64,000 nt of DNA. Origin: Solitalea koreensis (GTDB taxonomy: Bacteria > Bacteroidota > Bacteroidia > Sphingobacteriales > Sphingobacteriaceae). The DNA lies in the NCBI RefSeq assembly GCF_900182575.1, contig NZ_FXSZ01000004.1, positions 62,001 to 126,000 of the forward strand, given 5' to 3'. This document shows positions 33,419-42,494 of the stretch, piece after piece. How positions within the stretch are numbered: position 1 is the stretch's first letter; the number at the start of each line of letters is the position of its first letter. A program made the position numbers and the translations under genes. The notes beneath the pieces were generated by a model, which was not told the origin of the DNA, did not search any database, and saw nothing but the letters and a program-made list of their open reading frames with translations.

Positions 33419-34231
33419 ATGAACATCCTCGATAAAATTGTGGCGCGTAAACGCCAAGAAGTTATAGAAAACAAAAGTAAAACCGCTACAGCTGTATTGG
33501 AGCAAAGCGAATTTTTTGATCGTTCTTGTTACTCTTTACGCGAAGCCTTAACTAATCCTGACAAAGTTGGAGTTATTGCCGAGTTTAAGCGCCGTTCGCC
33601 TTCAAAAGGAATTCTGAATGTTGATGCGGACGTGGCGGCTACCACTCAAGCTTATGTTCAGGCGGGAGCTTCTGTATTATCGGTGCTTACTGATGTTGAT
33701 TTCTTTATGGGATGCAATGAAAATGTGATGAAGGCTCGACGCGCCAATCAGGTTCCTATTCTTCGTAAAGATTTTACGATCGATGAATATCAAATCCTTG
33801 AAGCCAAAGCGATGGGAGCGGATGTAATTTTATTGATCGCCGCTATATTATCTCCCGAGGAAATAAATCGATTGGCCGCATTTGCTCATAGTCTTGGATT
33901 GAGCGTGTTGCTGGAAGTTCATAATAAACAAGAACTATTGCGCAGCATTAGTCCTCATTGTGATGCAATTGGAGTTAATAACCGTAATCTGAATGATTTT
34001 ACAGTGAATGTAGAAACCTCGTTTGAACTTGTTGAACTTATCCCTACCGATTTTGTAAAAGTTTCAGAAAGTGCTATCAGCAAAGCAGAAACAATTATTG
34101 ACCTTAAACAAGCAGGGTATTCAGGATTTCTTATCGGTGAAACCTTCATGAAAACCAGTGACCCAGGTAAGGCTTGTAAAGAATTGATCGAACAGGTCTA
34201 TAAGTTGGAAAGTTCTAAAGTGAAAGGTTGA
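33419..34231 (+). CDS. trpC: Indole-3-glycerol phosphate synthase
   Basis: A 270-residue TIM-barrel enzyme that closes the indole ring in tryptophan synthesis. ILDKIVARKRQEV opens the helix alpha0, VIAEFKRRSPSKG holds the catalytic lysine/substrate site, then SVLTDVDFFMGC, PILRKDFTIDEYQI and GVNNRNLNDFTV; SESAIS near the C-terminus binds the phosphate. Normal length. It is isolated from other trp genes here, with hflX next door, which is unusual in genomes with a trp operon. Confidence 0.95.
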   Translation: MNILDKIVARKRQEVIENKSKTATAVLEQSEFFDRSCYSLREALTNPDKVGVIAEFKRRSPSKGILNVDADVAATTQAYVQAGASVLSVLTDVDFFMGCNENVMKARRANQVPILRKDFTIDEYQILEAKAMGADVILLIAAILSPEEINRLAAFAHSLGLSVLLEVHNKQELLRSISPHCDAIGVNNRNLNDFTVNVETSFELVELIPTDFVKVSESAISKAETIIDLKQAGYSGFLIGETFMKTSDPGKACKELIEQVYKLESSKVKG

Positions 34232-34292
34232 GAAGGATCTTTCAACTTTTATCTTTAAGCCATTAGCCTAATACCTTCAACCTCTAAATTTG

Positions 34293-34300
34293 TATCTTTG
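34293..34300 (+). promoter_or_regulatory. -7 box of hflX
   Basis: TATCTTTG followed by C, 17 bp before the hflX ATG. No -33 TTG at the proper distance. Confidence 0.6.
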
Positions 34301-34317
34301 CAGCTGAGGAAAATCAG

Positions 34318-35526
34318 ATGGCCAAAATACATAGTACCGCTAAAATTAAGGAAAGAGCCGTATTGATAGGGGTGATTACCCCGAACGAGACGGAAGCGCA
34401 AGAGCAGGAATATCTTGAAGAATTGGCTTTTCTTGCCGAAACTGCAGGAGCCGACTTCTTGAAAAGTTTTACCCAAAAACTACAACGGCCGGATTCCAAA
34501 ACCTTTGTTGGTAGTGGAAAATTGGAAGAAATCATTGAATATATCAATGCTGAACAAGCTGATATGGTCATTTTTGACGATGAACTTTCTCCTTCTCAGC
34601 TTCGTAATCTGGGCAGGGAGATGAAGGATGTAAAGATCTTGGATCGCAGCAACCTTATTCTCGATATTTTTGCCAATCGGGCTCAGACTGCCCAAGCTAA
34701 AACGCAGGTTGAATTAGCACAATATCAATATTTATTGCCTCGATTAACACGTATGTGGACTCACTTGGAGCGTCAACGTGGAGGTATTGGTATGCGTGGA
34801 CCTGGTGAATCACAAATAGAAACTGACCGTCGTATTATTCTGGATAAAATTTCTTTGCTCAAGGAAAAGCTACAGAAAATCGATAAGCAAAATGCTACTC
34901 AACGTAGAAATCGGGGTGAACTGGTTCGCGTGGCATTGGTAGGCTATACCAATGTGGGTAAATCAACCATCATGAACATGCTGAGCAAGTCGGAAGTGTT
35001 TGCTGAAAACAAGCTTTTTGCAACACTCGACACCACAGTTCGTAAAATCGTGATCGGCAATTTGCCGCTGCTTCTTTCTGATACCGTAGGCTTCATTCGC
35101 AAGCTTCCTCATCATTTGGTTGAATGCTTTAAGTCAACATTGGCCGAAGTTCGTGAAGCTGATATTTTGATTCACGTGGTGGATATTTCACACGCAAATT
35201 TTGAAGATCAGATTAATGTGGTGAACGAAACACTGAAAGAGTTAGAAGCCCTTGATAAGGAAGTGATCACTGTTTTCAATAAAATTGATGCATATAAGCC
35301 AGAAGATGGCGAAAATGGCGATTCTCTTTCTTTAGATGATTTCAAAAGAACCTGGATGGCCCATCATAATTCTCCGGCCATATTTATTTCGGCACTTGAA
35401 AAAACAAATGTAAGCGAGTTTCGTAAAATGATTTATGATAAAGCGCGTGCAATTCATTTGTCGAGATACCCTCATAATGGGCTTTTGTATAAAGATTACG
35501 AGGAATCTGATATAGAGGCGCAATAA
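34318..35526 (+). CDS. hflX: GTPase HflX
   Basis: A 402-residue ribosome-associated GTPase that rescues or splits stalled 70S ribosomes under stress. The N-terminal HflX domain has FVGSGKLEEI and DRSNLILDIFANRAQTAQAKTQVELAQ, followed by RGPGESQIETDRR. The G domain has G1 GYTNVGKSTI near 210, G3 DTVGF, and G4 NKID. Length is standard. Monocistronic between its own promoter and a terminator. Confidence 0.95.
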   Translation: MAKIHSTAKIKERAVLIGVITPNETEAQEQEYLEELAFLAETAGADFLKSFTQKLQRPDSKTFVGSGKLEEIIEYINAEQADMVIFDDELSPSQLRNLGREMKDVKILDRSNLILDIFANRAQTAQAKTQVELAQYQYLLPRLTRMWTHLERQRGGIGMRGPGESQIETDRRIILDKISLLKEKLQKIDKQNATQRRNRGELVRVALVGYTNVGKSTIMNMLSKSEVFAENKLFATLDTTVRKIVIGNLPLLLSDTVGFIRKLPHHLVECFKSTLAEVREADILIHVVDISHANFEDQINVVNETLKELEALDKEVITVFNKIDAYKPEDGENGDSLSLDDFKRTWMAHHNSPAIFISALEKTNVSEFRKMIYDKARAIHLSRYPHNGLLYKDYEESDIEAQ

Positions 35527-35548
35527 AAAATACTAATTAACAGAACGG

Positions 35549-35589
35549 AGTGGTGGTGCGATTGTTAAGATCGAATCACCACTTTTTTG
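35549..35589 (+). terminator. Terminator after hflX
   Basis: AGTGGTG (35549-35555) pairs with CACCACT (35577-35583), with an inner GAT/ATC pair, followed by TTTTTTG. Confidence 0.7.
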
Positions 35590-35625
35590 TTATTGCTAAC
35601 TCCAAGTCCATACGTCTAAAATTAT

Positions 35626-35633
35626 TACCTTTG
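35626..35633 (+). promoter_or_regulatory. -7 box of rlmD
   Basis: TACCTTTG followed by C lies only 6 bp before the ATG at 35640, so the transcript could begin at or next to the start codon. This box also shows that the longer in-frame start at 35550 is wrong. Confidence 0.6.
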
Positions 35634-35639
35634 CAGCTT

Positions 35640-37049
35640 ATGGCTAAACCTAAATTTGTTCCGTTTGTAGCGGAAAATGTGGAGATAATTGACATTGCGC
35701 ACGACGGACGTGCTATCTGCAAAGCAGGAGAAAAGGTAATCTTTGTTGAGAAAGGCGTACCCGGAGATGTAGTTGACGTAAATGTGAACTACAAAAGAAG
35801 GAAACTGTTCGAAGGAAAAATTGCTAATTTTCATAAGCCTTCAGCGTTACGGGCTGATCCGTTCTGTGAGCATTTTGGAATTTGTGGAGGTTGCAAATGG
35901 CAACACTTCAGTTACGAGGCGCAACTTAAGTACAAGCAGAAGCAGGTGGTTGATGCTTTGGAACGTTTAGCCGGATTAAGTACTGAAACACTTATTCCAA
36001 TATTGCCTTCAGCAAAAACACAGTTTTATCGTAATAAACTTGAATTTACGTTCTCCAATAAGCGTTGGTTAACTGAAGAAGATATTGCCAGCAGAGAAGT
36101 AATTGAACAGTCGGATTCTCTTGGCTTCCACGTGCCGGCTCGTTTTGATAAAATCATCGATATAAAAACCTGCTATCTGCAAGGTGATCCGAGTAATGAT
36201 ATTCGTAATACCGTTCGCAGTTATGCCTTGGAGCATAATCTTGAGTTCTTCGATTTGAAAGAGCAACACGGATTATTACGCAACCTGATTATTCGTACTT
36301 CAAGTACAGGAGAGTTGATGGTAATTGTGGTGTTTGCCCGCCCCGACGAACAGGAAATTCAAGGTTTGATGAGTATGCTGGCTGAGCAATTTCCTCAAAT
36401 TACGGCCTTGCTATACGTTGTAAATCAAAAGCGTAACGATACCATTTTTGATCAGGAAGTAATCACGTTCAAAGGTCAGGATCATATTTTTGAAGAGATG
36501 GAAGGAATTCGTTTCAAAATATCTCCTAAATCATTCTATCAAACCAACTCTGAACAAGCCTACAACCTGTATAAAATAACCCGTGATTTTGCCGATTTTA
36601 AAGGCGATGAGCTGGTGTACGATTTATATACTGGAGCAGGAACAATTGCCAACTTTGTAGCAAAAAAAGTGAAGAAAGTAGTAGGTGTGGAGTACGTTCC
36701 TGAAGCTATTGAAGATGCTAAAGTTAATTCACAGCTCAATGGGATAGAAAACACCTTGTTCTTTGCCGGTGACATGAAAGATGTGCTGAACGCCGATTTT
36801 GTGAAAACACATGGTAAACCTGATGTGATTATCACCGACCCGCCTCGTGCCGGAATGCACGCTGATGTGGTAGCCAGAATCAATGAAATTGAGCCGGAGA
36901 AGATCGTTTACGTAAGTTGTAATCCAGCAACCCAAGCCCGCGATCTGGAAATGCTCAAAGAAAAATATAGCGTAGAGAAAATTCAACCGGTTGATATGTT
37001 TCCACATACCGTACATGTTGAAAATGTGGTGCTGCTTAAGAAAAAATAA
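35640..37049 (+). CDS. rlmD: 23S rRNA (uracil-C5)-methyltransferase, RlmD/RumA family
   Basis: A 469-residue enzyme that methylates a uracil of 23S rRNA (U1939 in E. coli) using SAM. Residues 1-65 form a TRAM RNA-binding domain. A 4Fe-4S cluster site CEHFGICGGC is at 76-85, with a further Cys (TCYLQGDP) near 180. The SAM-binding domain has VYDLYTGAGTIANFVA and the catalytic cysteine is in VSCNPATQARDLEML. Start 35640 is chosen because the domain begins there and the promoter lies directly upstream. Standing alone. Confidence 0.93.
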   Translation: MAKPKFVPFVAENVEIIDIAHDGRAICKAGEKVIFVEKGVPGDVVDVNVNYKRRKLFEGKIANFHKPSALRADPFCEHFGICGGCKWQHFSYEAQLKYKQKQVVDALERLAGLSTETLIPILPSAKTQFYRNKLEFTFSNKRWLTEEDIASREVIEQSDSLGFHVPARFDKIIDIKTCYLQGDPSNDIRNTVRSYALEHNLEFFDLKEQHGLLRNLIIRTSSTGELMVIVVFARPDEQEIQGLMSMLAEQFPQITALLYVVNQKRNDTIFDQEVITFKGQDHIFEEMEGIRFKISPKSFYQTNSEQAYNLYKITRDFADFKGDELVYDLYTGAGTIANFVAKKVKKVVGVEYVPEAIEDAKVNSQLNGIENTLFFAGDMKDVLNADFVKTHGKPDVIITDPPRAGMHADVVARINEIEPEKIVYVSCNPATQARDLEMLKEKYSVEKIQPVDMFPHTVHVENVVLLKKK

Positions 37050-37212
37050 GTGAATTCGAGAGTGACAGATAGGGGTGATTATGTTTTTTTGAACAGACTA
37101 TCTAATCCTCTTTCCTGATAAAAGAGTGGGTGATTGAATAGCAAAAGTGATAAAGAGTTTTATTCTATCATTTCAACGTTCTTTCATTCAATAATTATTA
37201 AAAGTATTTGCA

Positions 37213-37593
37213 ATGATTGATCCGTTTTCTACTGAAGAAGAACAACCCAAAAAAGGACCAAGTCCGTTATTGAGTCTTGAAGCCGATCTTAAAATTTACA
37301 GAGAGCCGATAAGGGAAGTGGCCGAAGAAATTTTGCGTGAACAGTTTTCACGTTATCCGATTTTTGTGGCTCACCAACATGAAGTAAAGTTGGGTGAATT
37401 GATCCTTGATAAAAGCGAATTGAAAACCAATTGGAGTATTCAGGCTTCCACTCTGGAAGAGTTTGTGGAGAAAGGAATTATTCAGCGTGAACGTCAGGAG
37501 CTTTTTGAAAATAATTATAAAGATCCCAAACAGTTTATGTGCCTGTTTGTAGTTGTTCCTGAAGGGGCAAATTTTGTGTTTTATCCTTATTAG
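37213..37593 (+). CDS. Conserved hypothetical protein
   Basis: A 126-residue soluble protein. It opens with a proline- and acid-rich stretch (FSTEEEQPKKGPSP), then a helix (ADLKIYREPIREVAEEILREQFSR), followed by strands FVAHQHEVKLGELILD and NWSIQASTLEEFVEKGII and a hydrophobic C-terminal strand MCLFVVVPEGANFVFYPY. It resembles short conserved Bacteroidota proteins of unknown function found near rRNA- or nucleotide-metabolism genes. It is located between rlmD and a PRTase gene, with about 120-160 bp gaps, so may be independent. Confidence 0.75.
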   Translation: MIDPFSTEEEQPKKGPSPLLSLEADLKIYREPIREVAEEILREQFSRYPIFVAHQHEVKLGELILDKSELKTNWSIQASTLEEFVEKGIIQRERQELFENNYKDPKQFMCLFVVVPEGANFVFYPY

Positions 37594-37716
37594 GAGTATT
37601 GAGATGTGGGTATTGAGTAACTGAGATAAAAAGAAAAACGTAGATAACTTGCTTTATCCTTCATCTTTGCTCTTTCTTCCATTTAACTTATTACTTTTAA
37701 CTTTTAACTTTCCCTA

Positions 37717-38220
37717 ATGGAACGTATTAAAATTTTAGATAAAAAACAGATCCAGCAAAAAATCGATCGTATTGCTTTTCAAATTTTGGAAGACAACTTC
37801 GATGAACAAGAAATCATTTTGGCTGGCATTGTCCCGCGCGGAAATAAGCTGGCCCAAAGATTAAAAAAGGTCATCGAAAAAATTTCTGATCTGAAAGTAT
37901 CGGTTTTAAAGATTGAACTGGATAAAGAAAGCAGTTCATTGGTTGGAAAAACGGATATTCCGGTTGATCAATGCATGAATAAAGTTATTATCGTTGTTGA
38001 TGATGTGTTGAATTCAGGTCGAACCTTGGTGTATGGTTTGGGCTTGTTCCTAAACATTCCTACCAAAAAAGTGCGCACAGTGGTATTGGTTGACAGGAGT
38101 CATAAGTTATTTCCAATTCATACTGATTTTGTCGGTATCGAACTTTCTACTGTTTCACAGGAGCATGTAACCGTAGTGCTCGATAATGAAGGGCAAGACG
38201 ATGCTGCGTATTTAGAATAA
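37717..38220 (+). CDS. Type I phosphoribosyltransferase (PyrR-like)
   Basis: A 167-residue cytoplasmic enzyme with the PRPP-binding loop VIIVVDDVLNSGRTLVYGL near 88-106, preceded by LAGIVPRGNKLAQRL. The layout is close to PyrR (UMP-sensing attenuator and weak uracil PRTase) and to Bacteroidota proteins annotated simply as phosphoribosyltransferase; the C-terminal LDNEGQDDAAYLE is typical for these. No pyr operon is adjacent, so a regulatory PyrR function is doubtful. Confidence 0.82.
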   Translation: MERIKILDKKQIQQKIDRIAFQILEDNFDEQEIILAGIVPRGNKLAQRLKKVIEKISDLKVSVLKIELDKESSSLVGKTDIPVDQCMNKVIIVVDDVLNSGRTLVYGLGLFLNIPTKKVRTVVLVDRSHKLFPIHTDFVGIELSTVSQEHVTVVLDNEGQDDAAYLE

Positions 38221-38236
38221 CTCTCTTTGTCGTGCT

Positions 38237-38282
38237 GAGGAACGAAGCATCTCGCTAATCTTTTGGAGATCTCTCGTTCCTC
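38237..38282. repeat. Intergenic hairpin with GAGGAACGA arms
   Basis: GAGGAACGA (38237-38245) pairs with TCGTTCCTC (38274-38282), and GAGATC lies in the loop beside a related GCATCTCG. The sequence around (GTCGTGCTGAGGAACGAAGC) looks like an interspersed Bacteroidota hairpin repeat; only one copy is in this window. Confidence 0.6.
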
Positions 38283-38319
38283 GGGATGAAAGTCTTGTTT
38301 CAAATTACAATCAATTTTT

Positions 38320-39564
38320 ATGAAGAATTATAATTTTACTGCAACCGAGCGTTTTTTACGTTATGTTCAAATCGATACTCAATCTGATCCACATTCAGAA
38401 GCTTCTCCTACAACAGAAAAGCAGAAGAACTTAGGAAAAGTTCTTGTTGAAGAGTTACAGGCAATGGGGATTGCTGATGCTCATTTAGATGACTTTGGCT
38501 ACGTGTACGCCACCATTCCTGCTACCACGGATAAAAAGGTGCCTGTAATTTGTTTCTGTTCACATATGGATACTTCTCCTGATTGCAGTGGCGAAGGTGT
38601 AAAGCCTATCGTTCATGAAAATTACCAGGGGCAAGATCTGGTTTTGCCTGATGATCATTCGCAAATAATCCGCATGGCTGATCACGTTGATTTAGCTGCA
38701 CAGATTGGAAACGATATTATTACAGCAAGCGGAACCACTTTGTTGGGCGCAGATAACAAGGCGGGTGTAGCAGAAATCATGGATGCTGCTCATTACTTGA
38801 TCAATAATCCACAAATAAAACACGGTACAATCCGTATTTTATTTACTCCTGATGAAGAAGTAGGTAAAGGAGTCAATAATGTGGATATGAAAAAACTAGG
38901 CGCTGATTTTGGTTATACGATCGATGGAGAAACATTGGGCGCTATTGAAAATGAAACGTTTTCTGCCGATGGAGTAACAATCGTAATTAAGGGCGTGAGT
39001 TCTCATCCGGGTTTTGCGAAAGGCAAAATGGAAAGTGCTATTAAAATTGCTGCTGAAATCGTTGCCAATCTTCCTACTGATACACTTTCTCCTGAAACCA
39101 CTGAAGGCAAAGAAGGCTTCATTCATCCTGTAGAAATAAAAGGAATTGTTGAAGAAGCTACGGTTTCCTTTATCATTCGTAATCATGATGAAGAGAAATT
39201 GAAAGATCACGAGGATGTTTTAAAAGCAATCGCGGATGAGGTGATTAAGAAATATCCTTTTTCAACGTATGAGTTCAAGGTGCAACAGCAATACCGAAAC
39301 TTCAAAAAAGTGTTGGATCAATATCCACAAATTGTTGAATTTGCATTAGAAGCTATTAAACGTAGTGGAGTAGAACCAAAATTGCAGAGTATTCGTGGAG
39401 GAACCGATGGGTCACGTTTATCATACATGGGTTTGCCTTGTCCTAATATTTTTGCCGGTGAGCATGCTTTTCACTCTAAACACGAATGGGTTTCAGTGCA
39501 AGACATGAATAAAGCCGTGGAAACAATTGTGAATTTGGCGCAAATCTGGGAAGAGAAAAGCTAG
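38320..39564 (+). CDS. pepT: Tripeptide aminopeptidase (peptidase T)
   Basis: A 414-residue cytoplasmic M20B zinc peptidase that removes N-terminal residues from tripeptides. Zinc and catalytic residues appear in order: CSHMDTSPD, LLGADNKAG (bridging Asp), FTPDEEVGKG (catalytic Glu pair), YTIDGE and, near the C-terminus, FAGEHAFHSKHEWV. RGGTDGSRLSYMGLPCPN is the family's late signature. Normal length. It converges with ndk and both share a hairpin terminator. Confidence 0.95.
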   Translation: MKNYNFTATERFLRYVQIDTQSDPHSEASPTTEKQKNLGKVLVEELQAMGIADAHLDDFGYVYATIPATTDKKVPVICFCSHMDTSPDCSGEGVKPIVHENYQGQDLVLPDDHSQIIRMADHVDLAAQIGNDIITASGTTLLGADNKAGVAEIMDAAHYLINNPQIKHGTIRILFTPDEEVGKGVNNVDMKKLGADFGYTIDGETLGAIENETFSADGVTIVIKGVSSHPGFAKGKMESAIKIAAEIVANLPTDTLSPETTEGKEGFIHPVEIKGIVEEATVSFIIRNHDEEKLKDHEDVLKAIADEVIKKYPFSTYEFKVQQQYRNFKKVLDQYPQIVEFALEAIKRSGVEPKLQSIRGGTDGSRLSYMGLPCPNIFAGEHAFHSKHEWVSVQDMNKAVETIVNLAQIWEEKS

Positions 39565-39642
39565 ATAGCAGTCAATAGTTTATTGACCAATTGTTCGCTG
39601 TTTTAATGCATTGCTCCGATCTTGAGATCGGGTAATAAAAAT

Positions 39643-39677
39643 AAAAGGCTTTGTTGATCATCTCAACAAAGCCTTTT
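39643..39677. terminator. Bidirectional terminator between pepT and ndk
   Basis: A perfect 15-bp stem (39643-39657 with 39663-39677; AAAAGGCTTTGTTGA and its complement) with a 5-nt loop and T-runs on both strands. Confidence 0.9.
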
Positions 39678-39702
39678 TAATAAGGTTTATGCGTACTAAA
39701 AA

Positions 39703-40122
39703 TTAAAAACGCTCAAACTGCGAGAAGAAGAAATTGCCTTCAATGTTAGCGTTCTCGTTTGAATCAGAACCGTGAATTGCGTTCGCATCAATTGATTTAG
39801 CGAAATCAGCACGGATAGTACCTGCATCCGCTTTTGAAGGATCAGTAGCACCAATAAAGGTACGGAAATCTTCAACTGCGTTATCTTTTTCTAAAATTGC
39901 AGCTACGATTGGACCCGAAGACATGAAGTTTACTAATTCACCATAGAAAGGACGTTCTTTATGAATTTCGTAAAACTTGCCAGCAATATCAGCAGAAAGT
40001 GTAGTGTATTTCATTGCCACAATTTTGTAGCCGCCTTTAATAATACGGTCTAAAATAGCGCCTGCATGCCCGTTTGCAACTGCATCAGGCTTAATCATTG
40101 TGAAAGTTCTGTTAGTAACCAT
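39703..40122 (-). CDS. ndk: Nucleoside diphosphate kinase
   Basis: A 139-residue enzyme that equalises NTP pools by a ping-pong phosphohistidine mechanism. FTMIKPDAVANGHAG opens the fold and DANAIHGSDSNENA holds the active-site histidine in the canonical NxxHGSD. Normal length. A TATCTTTG box precedes it and the gene is monocistronic. Confidence 0.97.
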   Translation of the reverse strand: MVTNRTFTMIKPDAVANGHAGAILDRIIKGGYKIVAMKYTTLSADIAGKFYEIHKERPFYGELVNFMSSGPIVAAILEKDNAVEDFRTFIGATDPSKADAGTIRADFAKSIDANAIHGSDSNENANIEGNFFFSQFERF

Positions 40123-40141
40123 TTCGTTTCAAAATTTGGCG

Positions 40142-40149
40142 CAAAGATA
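40142..40149 (-). promoter_or_regulatory. -7 box of ndk
   Basis: TATCTTTG followed by C on the minus strand, 19 bp upstream of the ndk ATG. Confidence 0.6.
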
Positions 40150-40215
40150 CTTTTTTAAAAGTATTTATGGTAGTCTCAAGAAAAAGCATTTTCTTGCAGT
40201 CTATTTAAAAATATC

Positions 40216-41115
40216 ATGCGTTCAAAATTATGTATAGCCTTAACGGCTTTGGCAATTATTACGTGCTCCTTTGATGAGGGCTTTATGAAAACAGCACGTG
40301 GTCTCTTCTATAAAATTCATACCACAACTCCTGGTAGTATAAAAATCAAGGAAGGCGATTATGTGAAGTTTAATTTGACTTATAAAACCGATAAGGATTC
40401 AATTTTAAACAGTACAAAGCCAAATGAGCCGGCAGCGGCAATTGTAAAACTTGATACCGTAATGGATCGTGCAAAAGTAATGGACGCACTCCTTTTGTTA
40501 TCAAAGGGCGACAGTGCAACTTTTAAAGTAAGTGCCGATGATTTATTCCGTGGTGCACCTGAAGGAACTCCTCGCCCTGATTTTTTACAATCAGGACGTT
40601 TTATGGTTTATACGGTGAAAGTTGTGGATGTTAAAACTCCTCAGCAATTGGAAGCCGAACGTAAAGCAAATGCGGCTAAGCTTAAACTAACTCAAGATAA
40701 TGCCATCGCAAAATATGCAGCCGCTCATAAATTAAAATTATTGACTACACCATCAGGATTGCGTTATGCCATTACCTTGAAATCTTTAAAAGGAACAACT
40801 CCTAAAGCAGGTGATACAGTTAAAGTTCATTACACGGGTAAATTTCTTGATGACAAAAAGTTCGACGCATCCTATGATCGTAATGAACCAATCGAATTTC
40901 CACTTGGCCAAAAATATGTTATTGCCGGTTGGGACGAAGGTTTACGTTTCGTTAAAAAAGGTGAAAAGGCTGTATTGGTAATTCCTTCGGCACTTGCTTA
41001 TGGAGAGCGAGGAAGACCTGGCATTCCAGAAAATAGTGTGTTGGTGTTTAACATAGAAATGGTTGATATAAAAGCGAATAAATCTGCAATTACTGAAGTG
41101 AAAAAAAAGAAATAG
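40216..41115 (+). CDS. FKBP-type peptidyl-prolyl isomerase, exported lipoprotein
   Basis: A 299-residue exported foldase. The N-terminus has a signal peptide with a cysteine (LAIITC) that fits a lipobox loosely. Residues ~30-150 contain a degenerate first FKBP-like or dimerisation domain (GDYVKFNLTYKTDKDS, LSKGDSATFKVSADDLF). Residues ~185-285 are a full FKBP domain: GDTVKVHYTGKFLDDKKFDASYDR, VIAGWDEGLRFVKKGEKAVLVIPSALAYGE, IPENSVLVFNIEMVDI. A paralogue of nearly the same layout lies 1.4 kb downstream, separated by a DHH phosphoesterase gene. Confidence 0.9.
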   Translation: MRSKLCIALTALAIITCSFDEGFMKTARGLFYKIHTTTPGSIKIKEGDYVKFNLTYKTDKDSILNSTKPNEPAAAIVKLDTVMDRAKVMDALLLLSKGDSATFKVSADDLFRGAPEGTPRPDFLQSGRFMVYTVKVVDVKTPQQLEAERKANAAKLKLTQDNAIAKYAAAHKLKLLTTPSGLRYAITLKSLKGTTPKAGDTVKVHYTGKFLDDKKFDASYDRNEPIEFPLGQKYVIAGWDEGLRFVKKGEKAVLVIPSALAYGERGRPGIPENSVLVFNIEMVDIKANKSAITEVKKKK

Positions 41116-41199
41116 ATTTTAAAAAGAAGTAAGACGTCACAAAGCTGAATCGTCTATGTTTTTTTCTATCATTCTATTATGATCCGTTTGGTATATTCC

Positions 41200-41348
41200 A
41201 TGGGGTCACTTGAAAAAACTAAGTATTGGTTAAAATTTGCTCTTGATTGTAATATATTGATGAAAGTAGATATGCCGAATTTCTCAAGAAACTGGATGAG
41301 ATAGGAGGCAAGCTGTATAAACTACATACTAATTGGAAATCGAAATAA
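41200..41348 (+). pseudogene. Fragment of a four-helix-bundle (S23/IVP-like) protein gene
   Basis: Reading from 41200 gives GSLEKTKYWLKFALDCNIL; a frame shift then continues as RYAEFLKKLDEIGGKLYKLHTNWKSK ending at 41348. The two parts joined resemble the C-terminal helices of four-helix-bundle proteins encoded in rRNA intervening sequences and elsewhere in Bacteroidota. The N-terminal half is absent. The remaining part of the 335-bp gap upstream of the DHH gene shows nothing else. Confidence 0.4.
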
Positions 41349-41465
41349 TGATAAAGTCTAAGGTTAGAGGTCGTAAGAAAAAACTGACATCTTATTTCCT
41401 ACATCTTACTTCTGTTCTTAATTCTCATATCAAATAGCTATTTTCGCAGCTTGTTATTAGATCAG

Positions 41466-42473
41466 ATGCAGCCGATTACGTCCATTAAACCTATTCTTGA
41501 GTCGCCTAAACAGATTGTTATCACTACTCATCATAAGCCTGATGGGGATGCTATGGGTTCTTCATTAGGGTTATATCATTATTTGCTGTTGAAAGGCCAC
41601 AATGTACACGTAATTACGCCTAGTGATTATCCTTTTTTTTTACATTGGATGCCGGGCAATGGTGAAGTGATTGTATTTACTGATCACGAGGATCGCTCAA
41701 AAGAATTGATTGATAAAGCTGATTTGGTTTTTTGTCTGGATTTTAACGGACTTAAACGTATCAATAAGTTAGGAGAGATCGTAGCGGCATCTAATGCGAA
41801 AAAAGTGATGATCGACCATCACTTAGAACCGGAAGGTTTTGATGACTATCGCTTATGGAATGCCGAAGCTTGTGCGGCATCCGAACTGGTATATGAGTTC
41901 ATTGAATTAATGGGAGACAGATCGTTGTTGAATAAAAATATTGCCAGCTGTTTGTACGCCGGTATTATGACTGATTCAGGGTCGTTTCGATTTCCTTCGG
42001 TAAGCGCGCGCTTGCATCGCATCGTGGCCGATTTAATTGAAGCAGGTGCTGATAATGCGCGAATTTATGAATTGGTATACGATACTCATTCTGAAACACG
42101 TTTGCGTTTTTTGGGATATTGTTTAAAAGATAAATTGCAAGTATTTCCTGAATATCGTACCGCACTCATTTCACTAAGCAAAAAGGATCTTATTGATTAT
42201 AATGTAGGTTCAGGTGATTCGGAAGGCATTGTTAACTATGCTCTTTCTATCAACAATATAAAATTTGCAGTCATTGCAATTGATCGCACTGAAATGATAA
42301 AGATGTCTTTTCGTTCTAAGGGTGAATTTCCTGCGAATGAAGTGGCTAAAAAATACTTTGAAGGTGGTGGACACCACAATGCTGCAGGTGGACAATCTTC
42401 ACTCAGTTTGGAAGAAACCGTGAATAAGTTCATGAGCATTCTTCCTGAATATAAAGAACTATTAACTATTTAG
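41466..42473 (+). CDS. DHH/DHHA1 phosphoesterase, NrnA-like
   Basis: A 335-residue cytoplasmic enzyme of the NrnA family (oligoribonuclease and 3'-phosphoadenosine 5'-phosphate phosphatase; some act on cyclic-di-AMP breakdown product pApA). The DHH domain shows THHKPDGDAMGSSLG, DLVFCLDFNG, and MIDHHLEPEGF; the C-terminal DHHA1 domain has the SFRSKGEFPANEVAKKYFEGGGHHNAAGG motif. ATG 41466 is preferred over TTG 41451. It lies between two FKBP genes. Because cdaA, which makes c-di-AMP, is also encoded in this genome at 62.8 kb, pApA removal is a possible role. Confidence 0.9.
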   Translation: MQPITSIKPILESPKQIVITTHHKPDGDAMGSSLGLYHYLLLKGHNVHVITPSDYPFFLHWMPGNGEVIVFTDHEDRSKELIDKADLVFCLDFNGLKRINKLGEIVAASNAKKVMIDHHLEPEGFDDYRLWNAEACAASELVYEFIELMGDRSLLNKNIASCLYAGIMTDSGSFRFPSVSARLHRIVADLIEAGADNARIYELVYDTHSETRLRFLGYCLKDKLQVFPEYRTALISLSKKDLIDYNVGSGDSEGIVNYALSINNIKFAVIAIDRTEMIKMSFRSKGEFPANEVAKKYFEGGGHHNAAGGQSSLSLEETVNKFMSILPEYKELLTI

Positions 42474-42494
42474 AATAAATCGATTTAAATAAAA

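Noticed and set aside
35550..35639. Longer start of the rlmD gene
   Set aside because: It would include the hflX terminator and the rlmD promoter box; the TRAM domain begins at the ATG at 35640.
37597..37716. Promoter with CATCTTTG upstream of the PRTase gene
   Set aside because: The box lacks the TA of TAnnTTTG and has no -33 TTG at the right distance.
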